Positions 6,532 to 14,579 of a stretch of DNA of 24,750 nt are shown one piece after another. The stretch lies in contig JBOHUC010000050.1 of NCBI GenBank assembly GCA_050733935.1, forward strand, positions 1 to 24,750, in the 5' to 3' direction. The translations under genes were made by a program, and so were the position numbers. The stretch is from JBOHUC01 sp050733935. GTDB taxonomy: Bacteria > Eisenbacteria > RBG-16-71-46 > DASYSL01. The notes under the pieces were generated by a model, which was given only the letters and a program-made list of their open reading frames with translations, did no database searches and was not told the origin of the DNA. Every line of letters starts with the position of its first letter. The stretch's first letter is position 1.

Positions 6532-8490
6532 CTAGCGGCGCGGCGCGGTCGCCGGACCCACCGTCTCGCCGGCGATCACCTCGAGCACGTTCTCGTAACG
6601 CCCGAAACTCGGCATGAGATAGACGCCCGCAAAGCGTCCGCGTGCGGCCTGGAAGAGCTCGCGCGCGTGCCGCACGCCCTCCGCCTGGGCGCCCGCGCCG
6701 GCGTCGCGCAGCCGGTCCCTGAGCGCCTGCGGCACGACGATGCCGGGCACCTCGTTGTGCATGAACTCCGCGTGGCGGTAGGACTGGAGCGGCAGGATTC
6801 CGAGCAGGATCGGCACCGGGATCGGCCCGCACTCGGCGAGGAAGCGGTCCCAGATGCCGATCTCGTAGAACGGCTGCGTCATCACGAAGTCCGCGCCCGC
6901 TTCGAGCTTCTTCTTGAAGCGGTGGATCTCGAGCTCGAGGTCCTCGGCCGTCGGGTTGACCGCGCACGCAATCGCGAAGTTCGTCCGCTCGCCGATCGGG
7001 TTGCCCGCGAGATCGGTCCCCTCGTTGAGCTTCCGGATGACCCGGATGAGCCCGATCGAATCGACGTCGTAGACCGCCGTCACGTTCGGATAGTCGCCGG
7101 CGCTCGGCGGATCCCCGGTCAGGGCGAGGATCGTGCGCAGGCCCATCGCGTGCGCGCCGAGCAGGTCCGCCTGGATGCCCATCAGGTTCCGGTCGCGGCA
7201 CGTGAAGTGGAGGATCGTCTCGAAGCGCGGGAAGTGGCGCATGACGACGTACGTGAGCGCCTGAGCGCTCATTCGCACGCGGGCCATCGGCGAGTCCGCG
7301 ACGTTGACTGCGTCCACGCCCCGCTCGGCGAGCAGCGCCGCGCCGGCCAGGATCTTTTGCGGATTGATTCCGCGCGGCGGATCGAGCTCGACCGAGATCA
7401 GGAACTTCTCCTTGAGCAGCGAGAGAATGCGCGGCGTCTCGCGCTCGCCCGCGGCCGGCTCCGCGAGTGCGCCCGCAGCGCCGGACGAAGCACTCGCAGG
7501 CGGACCCGACGGGACAATGGGCGTGCGGTGGGGGGCCGTCGGACTCTCGCCCGTCGCCACCTCGGCTGTGGTGGGGTCGGCGAGCGAGGCGCGAATGCGG
7601 CGCACGTGCTCGGGGGTCGTGCCGCAGCAGCCGCCGACGATCACGGCTCCCGCTTCGACGAAGCGCTTCGCATAGGTGCCGAAGTACTCGGGTGTGGCCA
7701 TGTAGAGATAGCGCCCGCCGACGAGCTGCGGGAGCCCGGCGTTCGGCATCGCGGCGAGCGGCGGCCCGGACAGAACGCCGTCCTTCGCGCCGGGGGAGCC
7801 GCCGGACGGAGCGGTCCGCATCGCGCGCAGCACGTCGAGCGCGCCCTGCGGTCCGACGGAACAGTTCACCCCGATGACGTCGGCTCCGGCTTCGGCAAGC
7901 CGCCGGTAGACGTCCGCAGGCTGATGCCCGTAAAACGTCTTCCCGTCCTCACCGAACGTCATCATCGCGAGCACGGGCAGGTGACACACGGACCGGACCG
8001 CGCGCATCGCGGCGAGGATTTCGGTGAGGTCGCCGAACGTCTCGAGGATGAACGCGTCCACGCCTCCTTCGAGAAGCCCTTCCGCCGCCTCGCGGAACCA
8101 TCCTTCGGCATCGTCGACCGCGATCGTCCCGTAGGGCGCGACCGGCTTTCCGAGCGGGCCCATCGAGCCTGCGACGAACGCGGGCACACCCATCACCTCG
8201 CGCGCATCGCGTGCGACCCGAACGCCCTGGCGGGCGATGACCCGAACGTGATCCTCGAGTCCGAACTGAGAGAGCCGGATGCGATTCGCACCGAACGTGT
8301 TGGTCTCGAGGAGCTCGGCGCCCGCGGCCAGATAGTCGCGGTGCACGCCGCCCACGACGGCGGGGGCGGTGCGATTGAGCTCGTCGAAGCTCTGCTCGAA
8401 GGAGATGCCGCGCGCGTAGAGCAGAGTGCCCATGGCACCGTCAGCGACCACGGGACCGCGGGCGAGCCGGGTCAGGAAGGGAGACTCCAC
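6532..8490 (-). CDS. Bifunctional homocysteine S-methyltransferase / 5,10-methylenetetrahydrofolate reductase
   Basis: A 652-aa fusion of two enzymes of methionine and one-carbon metabolism. Residues 1-300 are a homocysteine S-methyltransferase domain: ADGAMGTLLYARG near the N-terminus, GVNCSVGP with Cys210, and GGCCGTTPEH with Cys288/Cys289, which supply the three zinc-binding cysteines. An Ala/Pro/Ser-rich linker spans about 301-352. From about 360 onward is a MetF-type TIM barrel (ISVELDPPRG, FTCRDRNLMGIQ, LALTGDPPSAGDYP, FVMTQPFYE), which reduces methylenetetrahydrofolate to methyltetrahydrofolate. The order matches YitJ-type bifunctional proteins. The start is GTG 8490 with GAGG just upstream; the next in-frame Met (residue 20) lies inside a conserved motif. 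It diverges from the S55 gene with a 112-bp shared upstream region, too short for an S-box riboswitch plus both promoters. Confidence 0.93.
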   Translation of the reverse strand: MESPFLTRLARGPVVADGAMGTLLYARGISFEQSFDELNRTAPAVVGGVHRDYLAAGAELLETNTFGANRIRLSQFGLEDHVRVIARQGVRVARDAREVMGVPAFVAGSMGPLGKPVAPYGTIAVDDAEGWFREAAEGLLEGGVDAFILETFGDLTEILAAMRAVRSVCHLPVLAMMTFGEDGKTFYGHQPADVYRRLAEAGADVIGVNCSVGPQGALDVLRAMRTAPSGGSPGAKDGVLSGPPLAAMPNAGLPQLVGGRYLYMATPEYFGTYAKRFVEAGAVIVGGCCGTTPEHVRRIRASLADPTTAEVATGESPTAPHRTPIVPSGPPASASSGAAGALAEPAAGERETPRILSLLKEKFLISVELDPPRGINPQKILAGAALLAERGVDAVNVADSPMARVRMSAQALTYVVMRHFPRFETILHFTCRDRNLMGIQADLLGAHAMGLRTILALTGDPPSAGDYPNVTAVYDVDSIGLIRVIRKLNEGTDLAGNPIGERTNFAIACAVNPTAEDLELEIHRFKKKLEAGADFVMTQPFYEIGIWDRFLAECGPIPVPILLGILPLQSYRHAEFMHNEVPGIVVPQALRDRLRDAGAGAQAEGVRHARELFQAARGRFAGVYLMPSFGRYENVLEVIAGETVGPATAPRR

Positions 8491-8532
8491 GAAACCTCGC
8501 TTCGGGTGGGATCGGACCTCGGGAACGCCTTC

Positions 8533-8561
8533 AATCTCCCCCAGAACTTGAGTCCGGTCAA
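8533..8561 (-). promoter_or_regulatory. Candidate promoter for the methyltransferase/reductase gene
   Basis: On the minus strand, TTGACC (8561-8556; five of six matches) is followed after 17 bp by GAGATT (8538-8533; only three of six). The -35 is good and the -10 poor. It lies about 43 bp upstream of the GTG start. Confidence 0.35.
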
Positions 8562-8565
8562 GGCG

Positions 8566-8596
8566 TTGCTGGCGCGGGCGCAGCTTATGCTAGACT
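8566..8596 (+). promoter_or_regulatory. Candidate promoter giving a leaderless S55 transcript
   Basis: TAGACT (8591-8596; four of six matches to TATAAT) sits only 6 nt before ATG 8603, which would place the transcription start at or next to the start codon. TTGCTG (8566-8571) lies 19 bp further upstream as a poor -35. No purine-rich ribosome site precedes the ATG, unlike most genes here, which fits leaderless translation. Confidence 0.35.
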
Positions 8597-8602
8597 TCGG
8601 CC

Positions 8603-10549
8603 ATGAGCTTCCGCGGCCGCAAATCGGCCCTTCTCCCGGTCGCACTCGCACTCCCTCTTCTCGCGCTTTCGCACGTCCCGAAGGCCCCGGCCGCGACCGT
8701 CCCGCGCGCCGGAACACCAACCGTGACCGCGGCCCCGGATCCGGCTTCCCTCGATCGCGAGCGATTCCTCCCCGCGCGCGAGCTTCGCCCCGGGCAGCGC
8801 GCGATCTGTCGCACGGTCTTTCAGGGACGGACGGTCGAGGACTTCGAGCTCGAGATCGTGGGCGTCCTGCCCGGCGGACGCGCGGAAGGGGACATGATTC
8901 TCGCGCGCGCCACAAGCGACCGGCTCAAACACGACGGCATCGCGGCCGGCATGAGCGGAAGCCCCGTGTACGTGGACGGAAAGCTCATCGGCGCACTCGC
9001 GTTCAGCTGGCCGTTCTCGCGCGACCCGCTGTGCGGAATCACGCCGATCGCCGAGATGCTCGACGTGCTCGCCCACCCGGCCGCGAGCCCCGTCGGCGCG
9101 TTCGAGGACTCATCCGCATGGACCGCCCCCGAAGTCGAGCCGACACGGACCTCGGCGGACCCGCGCGCAGCGACGGGCAACGCCTGGACACGCATTCGCG
9201 CGCCGCTCGTGGTCGGCGGTCTGAGCGAGCCCGCGCGCGCCCTGCTTGCGCCGTTCGCCGAAGAGCACGGCTTCATGATGGTCCAGGGAGGAGCGGGCGG
9301 ATCTTCGACGACCGCGACGGCGACGGCGGCCGAACGTGAAGCGCTCGTGCCCGGGGCGGCGATCAGCGTCGATCTCCTGCGCGGCGACGCGAACATCTCG
9401 GGCATCGGCACGCTCACGTACCGGGATCGCGAGCGCGTGATCGCGTTCGGGCATCCGTTCTTCCAGACGGGCGACGTCGAGTATCCGCTCTCGCTCGCCG
9501 ACATCACGACGATCATCGCGAGCGACCTGAGCTCGTTCAAGGTCGGGACACCCGCTGAGAAGCTCGGCGTCATCACGCAGGACCGCCGCGCCGGAATCGC
9601 GGGACATCTCGGCGGGACCCCGGCGCGCATGCTGCCGCTCACCGTCAAGGTCCACGGGCTCGGGATCGAGGAGACGTACCGCTTCGAAGTGCTGCGCCAC
9701 CGGCTGCTCGCGCCGCAGCTCACCCAGGTCGCCGCGTTCTCGGCCCTCACGGCGCGCGGGTCGGTGGTGCCCGAAGCCACGTGGCGCTACCGCGCGACCC
9801 TGTCGGCGAAGGGCCGCCCGCCGATCGTGCTCGAAGACGTCGCGACCGGAGCGGGCATCGCGTCGGCGAACACGCTCGGCGGTCCGCTCACGCTCCTCCT
9901 CAACAATCCGTTCGGTCCGTGGATCGCGGATTCGCTGAGCCTCGATCTCACGCTCGCGTCGGGGCTTTCGCGCACCACCGTGTGGAGCGCGACGGCCGAG
10001 CCCAAGTTCGTGAAGCCCGGCGGGACCGTGCGCGTCGAAGCCGAGCTCAAGGACCTGAGGGGCAGCGTCTCGACCGTTCCGTTCGAGCTCGTCGTGCCCG
10101 CGAACCAGCCCGAGGGAAGGCTCGTGCTTGCGATCGGCGGCGGTCCGGATCTCGACCGCCAGGAGCTGCCGCGGCTTCCCGGTCGGCATCGCGCTTCGTC
10201 GCTCGATCAGCTCGTCGAGCGGCTCGAGGATCGAAGGCGCGCGGACCACGTGTACGCGACGCTCTACGGTCCGGGCATCGAAGCGACACTCGACGGCGAG
10301 CCGTATCCCGAGCTGCCGTCGTTCGCGCAGCGCCTCATTGCCTCGGATCGCGCAACGCGGCCGACCGAACCGTGGGGGAGGCTCGACCGCGTTGCCGAAG
10401 CGAAGCACACGGTCGGAGCCCCGGTCGCGGGCGTCGTGACGATCACGCTCGAAGTGCGAAGACGCCCGACCGCGAGCGGAGTTGCGAACGGACGGGAAGC
10501 GCGCCCCGGAGGCGTGTTCCGCGCGCTCGATTCCGACGACGAGGACTAG
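8603..10549 (+). CDS. SpoIVB-like peptidase S55 domain protein, permuted motif order
   Basis: A 648-aa exported protein with an N-terminal signal or anchor segment (SALLPVALALPLLALSHV). Residues about 55-160 carry RELRPGQRAICRTVFQG and IAAGMSGSPVYVDGKLIGAL; Ser118 in GMSGSP matches the nucleophile of S55 peptidases. Residues about 265-300 carry GIGTLTYRDRERVIAFGHP, matching the segment that holds the catalytic His in SpoIVB (His284 here). In SpoIVB the His segment precedes the Ser segment, so the order here is reversed. There is no PDZ domain. The C-terminal 250 residues are beta-rich and unassigned. The protein probably acts in the envelope, although proteolysis is unproven and this is not a spore former. 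It heads a plus-strand cluster, with the next gene 61 bp downstream. Confidence 0.82.
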   Translation: MSFRGRKSALLPVALALPLLALSHVPKAPAATVPRAGTPTVTAAPDPASLDRERFLPARELRPGQRAICRTVFQGRTVEDFELEIVGVLPGGRAEGDMILARATSDRLKHDGIAAGMSGSPVYVDGKLIGALAFSWPFSRDPLCGITPIAEMLDVLAHPAASPVGAFEDSSAWTAPEVEPTRTSADPRAATGNAWTRIRAPLVVGGLSEPARALLAPFAEEHGFMMVQGGAGGSSTTATATAAEREALVPGAAISVDLLRGDANISGIGTLTYRDRERVIAFGHPFFQTGDVEYPLSLADITTIIASDLSSFKVGTPAEKLGVITQDRRAGIAGHLGGTPARMLPLTVKVHGLGIEETYRFEVLRHRLLAPQLTQVAAFSALTARGSVVPEATWRYRATLSAKGRPPIVLEDVATGAGIASANTLGGPLTLLLNNPFGPWIADSLSLDLTLASGLSRTTVWSATAEPKFVKPGGTVRVEAELKDLRGSVSTVPFELVVPANQPEGRLVLAIGGGPDLDRQELPRLPGRHRASSLDQLVERLEDRRRADHVYATLYGPGIEATLDGEPYPELPSFAQRLIASDRATRPTEPWGRLDRVAEAKHTVGAPVAGVVTITLEVRRRPTASGVANGREARPGGVFRALDSDDED

Positions 10550-10610
10550 GGATTCCGACTGAAGAGAGCCCGACCCGTTCCATGAGAAATCGACGAGAGA
10601 AGGAGACCCG

Positions 10611-12689
10611 ATGAGCCGCCGCTTCGCCGTTTCCATCCTCCCTTTGGCGCCGCTCGCGATCCTCGTCCCGTGCGCGGTCCCGCAGGCGTTCGCCGCAGCG
10701 ACGCAGTACTGGACCCTGCGGAGTGCCGCCGACTACGCGCAGGCGGAGCTCGACGGCATCGCGCTCGCGCCGGACGGCGCGCTCGAGAAGGGGCCGTCGA
10801 CCGCGCGGGTTTCGCTGCCCGACGCGCCCATCGTGTGGGCCATCGAAGTCGACGGGGATCGCGCCTTTCTCGGGACCGGGCCGGGTGGACGCGTGCTCGA
10901 CGTGCGTGGCTCGCGCGTCGAATCGGATTCGACCGGCGAAGGCATGGTGTTCGCGCTCACGAAGGGACCGGACGGGGCGCTGTTCGCAGGAACGGGGCCG
11001 GAAGGCCGGGTCGTGCGGCTCGAGGGCGGGAAGCGCACGATCTACTACGACACCGGTGAGAAATACGTGTGGGCACTCGCGTGGGTCGGAAAGACGCTCT
11101 ATGCGGCGACCGGTCCGGCCGGGAAGCTCTACGCGATCGAAGGCGAGGGACGCGCTCGCGTCGTGTTCGACGCGCGCGCCTCGCATCTCACCTCGCTTGC
11201 CGCCGACGGTAAGGGCGGCGTGTTCGTCGGCGCGTCGGGACGCGGGATCGTGTACCACGTCGCCGACGATCGCGTGCGGGCGCTCTACGAAGCTCCCGAA
11301 AAGGAGATTCGCGCCCTCACCTACGACGGTCGCGCGCTCTATGCCGCCGCCCTCTCGGCCCCGTCGCTGTCGTTCGACGGTACGAGCGATCAGCCGGAGC
11401 CTGCGACCCCCGAGGGACAGCGCTCGGTCGTGTACCGCATCGTCCCCGACTCCTCGGTGAGCACGTTCTGGGTCTCGCCCCAGGGCCTCATCTACGCGAT
11501 GGCGCGCGCGAACGACGGCCTCTGGATCGCCACCGGCGGACGCGCGGCGCTCTACAAGGTGGACTCGCGCGGACGCGGCACCGCGGTGTGGAACGGCGGC
11601 GAGGGACAGGCGACGGCGCTCGCGCGCACGACCGGCGAGGAAGTGCTCCTCGCGACCTCGAATCCGTCCCGGCTCTACCGCGTGCGTCCGGGATCGGGAC
11701 GGGGCACCGCGCTCTCGCCCGTGTTCGACGCCAAGCGTCTCGCGCGCTGGGGACGGCTCTGGGCCGCCGACCAGAACGGCGCGCGCTTCAAGACCCGGAG
11801 CGGGAACACCGGCGAGCCGGATTCGACGTGGTCCGGCTGGGCGGATCTCCTCTCCGGAGACATGGTGGCCTCACCCGCGGCGCGCTACCTCCAGTGGCAG
11901 CTCGAGCTCGGCGAAGGCGCGCGTGCGCGTCCCTCGGGCGTCACAGTCGCGTGGGGCGAGGTGAATCAGCCGCCGCGCATCGAGGACTTCGTCGTCTACC
12001 CGCAGCCCGGCAAGTACTACGAAGGCGAGATCAACATCCGGCGCGATCCGGTGACGCAGGAATTGCCGGACGGAAAGAAAGTGCAGTTCTCGGTGGATGC
12101 GCCGCGCAAGGGATCGGCCGAGGCGTTGCCGCCGTGGGCGCAGGGGATCCGTGCCATGAGCTGGAAGGCGCAGGACCCGAACGGCGACGACCTTTCGTAT
12201 CGTCTCTACGTCCGCCGCGAGGGGGAGAACGCATGGACTCCGGTCGCGGTCGGCCTCTCGAACGCGCTCTACAGCTGGGACACGTCGCCCTTCCCGGACG
12301 GGCGCTACGAAGTCCGGCTCGTCGCCTCGGACGAGGATGCCAATCCGCCCGGCGAGGGTCTCGAGGATCAGGCGATTGCCGGTTCGGTCGACGTGGACCG
12401 CACGCCGCCCGTGCTCGCCTCCTTCGACTTCACGCTCACGGGCGACGTAGCGGTCGTGCGCGGCGAAGCGCGTGACACCGGCGCGTTCGTGGCCAAGGTC
12501 GAAGTCGCGATCGACGAGAGCCCGTGGTACGCGTCCGCACCGGACGACGGCCTGTGGGACGAGACCACGGAGCGGTTCACGCTCCGGCTCGAAGGCATCC
12601 CGCCGGGCGATCATCTTCTCAAGGCGCGCGCGATCGACTCGCTCGGCAACTTCGTGAGCGCGACCCGCGCGCTCCGCATGGGACGGTAA
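10611..12689 (+). CDS. Secreted beta-propeller protein with C-terminal fibronectin/Ig-like domains
   Basis: A 692-aa protein with a signal peptide (about 1-29, ending QAFAA) and an AAGGAG ribosome site 7 nt before ATG. Residues about 75-370 contain six copies of a blade motif, roughly [FYWL]-x-[AG]-T-G-x-x-G-[RK]-[VL]: FLGTGPGGRVLDV, FAGTGPEGRVVRL, YAATGPAGKLYAI, FVGASGRGIVYHV, WIATGGRAALYKV and LLATSNPSRLYRV. This indicates a six- or seven-bladed propeller. A jelly-roll-like segment follows (SGNTGEPDSTWSGW, YLQWQLELG), then two Ig/Fn3-like domains (MSWKAQDPNGDDLSYRLYV; VDRTPPVLASFDF). No enzymatic motif is visible, so binding or scaffolding at the cell surface is the likely role. It probably shares a transcript with the S55 gene. 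Confidence 0.78.
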   Translation: MSRRFAVSILPLAPLAILVPCAVPQAFAAATQYWTLRSAADYAQAELDGIALAPDGALEKGPSTARVSLPDAPIVWAIEVDGDRAFLGTGPGGRVLDVRGSRVESDSTGEGMVFALTKGPDGALFAGTGPEGRVVRLEGGKRTIYYDTGEKYVWALAWVGKTLYAATGPAGKLYAIEGEGRARVVFDARASHLTSLAADGKGGVFVGASGRGIVYHVADDRVRALYEAPEKEIRALTYDGRALYAAALSAPSLSFDGTSDQPEPATPEGQRSVVYRIVPDSSVSTFWVSPQGLIYAMARANDGLWIATGGRAALYKVDSRGRGTAVWNGGEGQATALARTTGEEVLLATSNPSRLYRVRPGSGRGTALSPVFDAKRLARWGRLWAADQNGARFKTRSGNTGEPDSTWSGWADLLSGDMVASPAARYLQWQLELGEGARARPSGVTVAWGEVNQPPRIEDFVVYPQPGKYYEGEINIRRDPVTQELPDGKKVQFSVDAPRKGSAEALPPWAQGIRAMSWKAQDPNGDDLSYRLYVRREGENAWTPVAVGLSNALYSWDTSPFPDGRYEVRLVASDEDANPPGEGLEDQAIAGSVDVDRTPPVLASFDFTLTGDVAVVRGEARDTGAFVAKVEVAIDESPWYASAPDDGLWDETTERFTLRLEGIPPGDHLLKARAIDSLGNFVSATRALRMGR

Positions 12690-14020
12690 CGGGCCTCGCG
12701 GTCGCCCTTCTCGCCGCAACGGTCGCGGCGGGAGCGGCACTCGGAGCGCTCGCGCCCTGGGAGGGCCGGGCGGCGGCCTTCGCGGCACTCGCGGGCGGGC
12801 AGTGCCTCCTCGTCGCAACTCTCTACTTCGTGCGCGATCGCCTGCCCCGCGGAAGGCCCGCGCTTCCGCTCCTGTTCGCCGCCGCCGCCCTCGTCCGCGC
12901 GCCGCTTCTCGCCGCACCTCCGACGCTCTCGGACGACGTGTATCGCTACGTGCTCGACGGCCGGCTTGCGTGGCTCGGCGTGAACGCCCTCGAGGTTCCG
13001 CCCCGGGATCTCGAGCGTTTCGTGCCGGCCGAACGCCTGGCCATGCTTTCACGCGACTCCGTGCTCGTGCGCGTCAATCATCCGCATCTCGCGAGCATTT
13101 ATCCGCCTGTCGCGGAAGGCGCGTTCGCCTTGCTCGCGCGTGCGGGGGCGGGACCGCGCGGCTTCCGGATCGCGTTCGCGCTTTGTGACCTGGTCGCGAC
13201 GTGGGCGCTCGCCCGGCTCCTCGCGCGGCGCGGACACTCGCCGTGGGGCGCCGTCCTGTTCGCGCTCCATCCGCTTTCGGCCCTCGAGTCCGCGGGCTCG
13301 GGGCATGCCGATGCATTCGCCGTGGCGCTCCTCGCGCTGACGTGGGAGAGAAGCGAAGCGGGGGGCCGCACGGCGTCGGCGCTCGCGTGGTGCGGAGCTG
13401 CGCTCGTGCGCCCGATGGCGCTCCTCGCCGGCCCGTTCCAGTTCGCGCGCTGGGGCCTGGCACGCTCGATCCTCGCGGCCTTTGTCGCCGCGTGCGGTCT
13501 CCTCGGGCTCGTGCTCGCAAGCCGCGCCGCCGGTGAGGCGAGCGGAGCCCTCGCCTTCGCACAGCACTGGCGACACAACGACCTTCTGTATGCGGGAGCT
13601 CTCGCGCTCGGCCTTCCGGTCACGCTCGCGCGTGCGGCCGGCTTTCTCGCGGCAGGGCTGGTGGGCGCGTTCCTCTTCACCCGCCGCGCACCGCCGGTCA
13701 CCGCGTACGCCTGGTGCGCGCTTCTCCTCCTCGCGTTTGCTCCCGTGCTCCACCCGTGGTACGTGCTGCCACTCCTCGTCGCCGCACCCGCGCTCGACGG
13801 CCCGGGACCACGCGGGACCGCCTTCGTGCTCGCGAGCGTCGTGCTCGCGACCTACGTGGTTCCGGGAATCGCCGGAGTCCCGCTCGGGCCCACACCCGGG
13901 TTCCGGATCTTGCCGATCGAGGTGCGGGTGTGGGAACTTGCGCCGGTCGCTCTCGTGGGTCTTTGGGAAGTGATTCGGGCAGGACAGCAGCTCGGACGTC
14001 CGCGAGGACGGCCGCACTGA
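12524..14020 (+). CDS. GT-C family membrane glycosyltransferase (mannosyltransferase-like)
   Basis: Up to 498 aa. From about nucleotide 12690 on it has roughly ten or more hydrophobic segments rich in Ala, Leu and Val. After the second segment is an extracytoplasmic-loop motif, LSDDVYRYVLDGRLAWLG (nucleotides about 12929-12982), with paired acidic residues as in polyprenyl-phosphate-sugar-dependent GT-C enzymes (DUF2029/GT87-like mannosyltransferases). HPLSALESAGSGHADAFAV is another conserved-looking loop. It would transfer a sugar from a lipid carrier on the outer face of the membrane; donor and acceptor are unknown. The start is uncertain. Only GTG 12524 and GTG 12554 are available before the first membrane segment; both lie inside the preceding gene and give an Arg-rich extension. 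The stop at 14020 abuts the ribosome site of the next gene. Confidence 0.72.
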   Translation: MVRVRTGRRPVGRDHGAVHAPARRHPAGRSSSQGARDRLARQLRERDPRAPHGTVTGLAVALLAATVAAGAALGALAPWEGRAAAFAALAGGQCLLVATLYFVRDRLPRGRPALPLLFAAAALVRAPLLAAPPTLSDDVYRYVLDGRLAWLGVNALEVPPRDLERFVPAERLAMLSRDSVLVRVNHPHLASIYPPVAEGAFALLARAGAGPRGFRIAFALCDLVATWALARLLARRGHSPWGAVLFALHPLSALESAGSGHADAFAVALLALTWERSEAGGRTASALAWCGAALVRPMALLAGPFQFARWGLARSILAAFVAACGLLGLVLASRAAGEASGALAFAQHWRHNDLLYAGALALGLPVTLARAAGFLAAGLVGAFLFTRRAPPVTAYAWCALLLLAFAPVLHPWYVLPLLVAAPALDGPGPRGTAFVLASVVLATYVVPGIAGVPLGPTPGFRILPIEVRVWELAPVALVGLWEVIRAGQQLGRPRGRPH

Positions 14021-14032
14021 GGAGGACCGCGC

Positions 14033-14461
14033 GTGGAATGGAAAGCCGTAGCCGGAGGCTTTGTCGTCCGCTTCGCAAAGGGCGACGACATCGTGGCGGG
14101 ATTGCTCGATCTCGCTCGCACCAAGCGGATCGAAAGCGCGTGGGTGAACGCGCTCGGGGCAGCGGAGGACGTCGAGCTCGGCTACTACGATCTCCCGAAT
14201 CGAACCTACGTCCGTCAGGTGTTCCACGGCGACTGGGAGATCACCGCGCTCGTCGGCAACCTGGCCTGGGCGGGTGCGGATCCCATCCTCCACGCGCACG
14301 TCACGCTCGGCGGGAAGGACTTCGCGACCCGCGGCGGGCACCTGTTCGCGGCGCGAGCAGGCGCGACGTGCGAGGTCATGGTGCTCGATCTGGGTGTCCC
14401 GCTCGTACGCGCGCGCGACGAAGCCATCGGGCTGTCGCTTCTGTCGCTCAAGGATTCCTGA
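14033..14461 (+). CDS. PPC/DUF296 domain protein
   Basis: A 142-aa soluble protein filled by one PPC (plants and prokaryotes conserved, DUF296) domain: GFVVRFAKGDDIVAGLLDLA, then WVNALGAAEDVELGYYD, then ILHAHVTLGGKDFATRGGHLF. The His residues in HAHVTLG and GGHL are the conserved metal-site positions of the family. These proteins form trimers, and their bacterial role is unsettled; some family members bind DNA. The start is GTG 14033, with GGAGG lying across the stop codon of the upstream gene (12-bp gap), so translational coupling with the glycosyltransferase is likely. It is the last gene of the plus-strand cluster. Confidence 0.85.
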   Translation: MEWKAVAGGFVVRFAKGDDIVAGLLDLARTKRIESAWVNALGAAEDVELGYYDLPNRTYVRQVFHGDWEITALVGNLAWAGADPILHAHVTLGGKDFATRGGHLFAARAGATCEVMVLDLGVPLVRARDEAIGLSLLSLKDS

Positions 14462-14471
14462 GCGAGGTTGG

Positions 14472-14485
14472 TTGCTGCGCAGCAA
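14472..14485. repeat. 14-bp perfect palindrome
   Basis: TTGCTGCGCAGCAA starts 11 nt after the PPC gene stop. It is too short-looped to be a normal terminator stem. It may be part of the transcription end region, or chance. Confidence 0.3.
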
Positions 14486-14515
14486 GTGACGTTGCCCGCC
14501 GGCCTGCAAACGAAG

Positions 14516-14541
14516 ACCGGGCCGGCGTGTGCCGACCCGGT
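14516..14541. terminator. Strong GC hairpin between convergent genes
   Basis: ACCGGGCCGGC (14516-14526) pairs with GCCGACCCGGT (14531-14541) at 10 of 11 positions around a GTGT loop. It lies between the convergent stops at 14461 and 14580 and could serve both strands. No T-run follows, so it would be a non-canonical intrinsic terminator. An overlapping alternative stem, GCCGGCC/GGCCGGC (14498-14504 / 14520-14526), competes with it. Confidence 0.5.
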
Positions 14542-14579
14542 TCGTAGACCGCTACGCCTGGTTCGGTGACGACCCGGCG

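Noticed and set aside
8491..8602. S-box (SAM) riboswitch upstream of the methyltransferase/reductase gene
   Set aside because: YitJ in Bacillus has one, but this 112-bp gap is shared by two divergent genes and I see no S-box core or terminator.
6490..9339. A 949-codon plus-strand open frame
   Set aside because: It is antisense to the methyltransferase/reductase gene and runs into the S55 gene. Its product is Arg/His/Asp-rich with no domain, a typical high-GC shadow.
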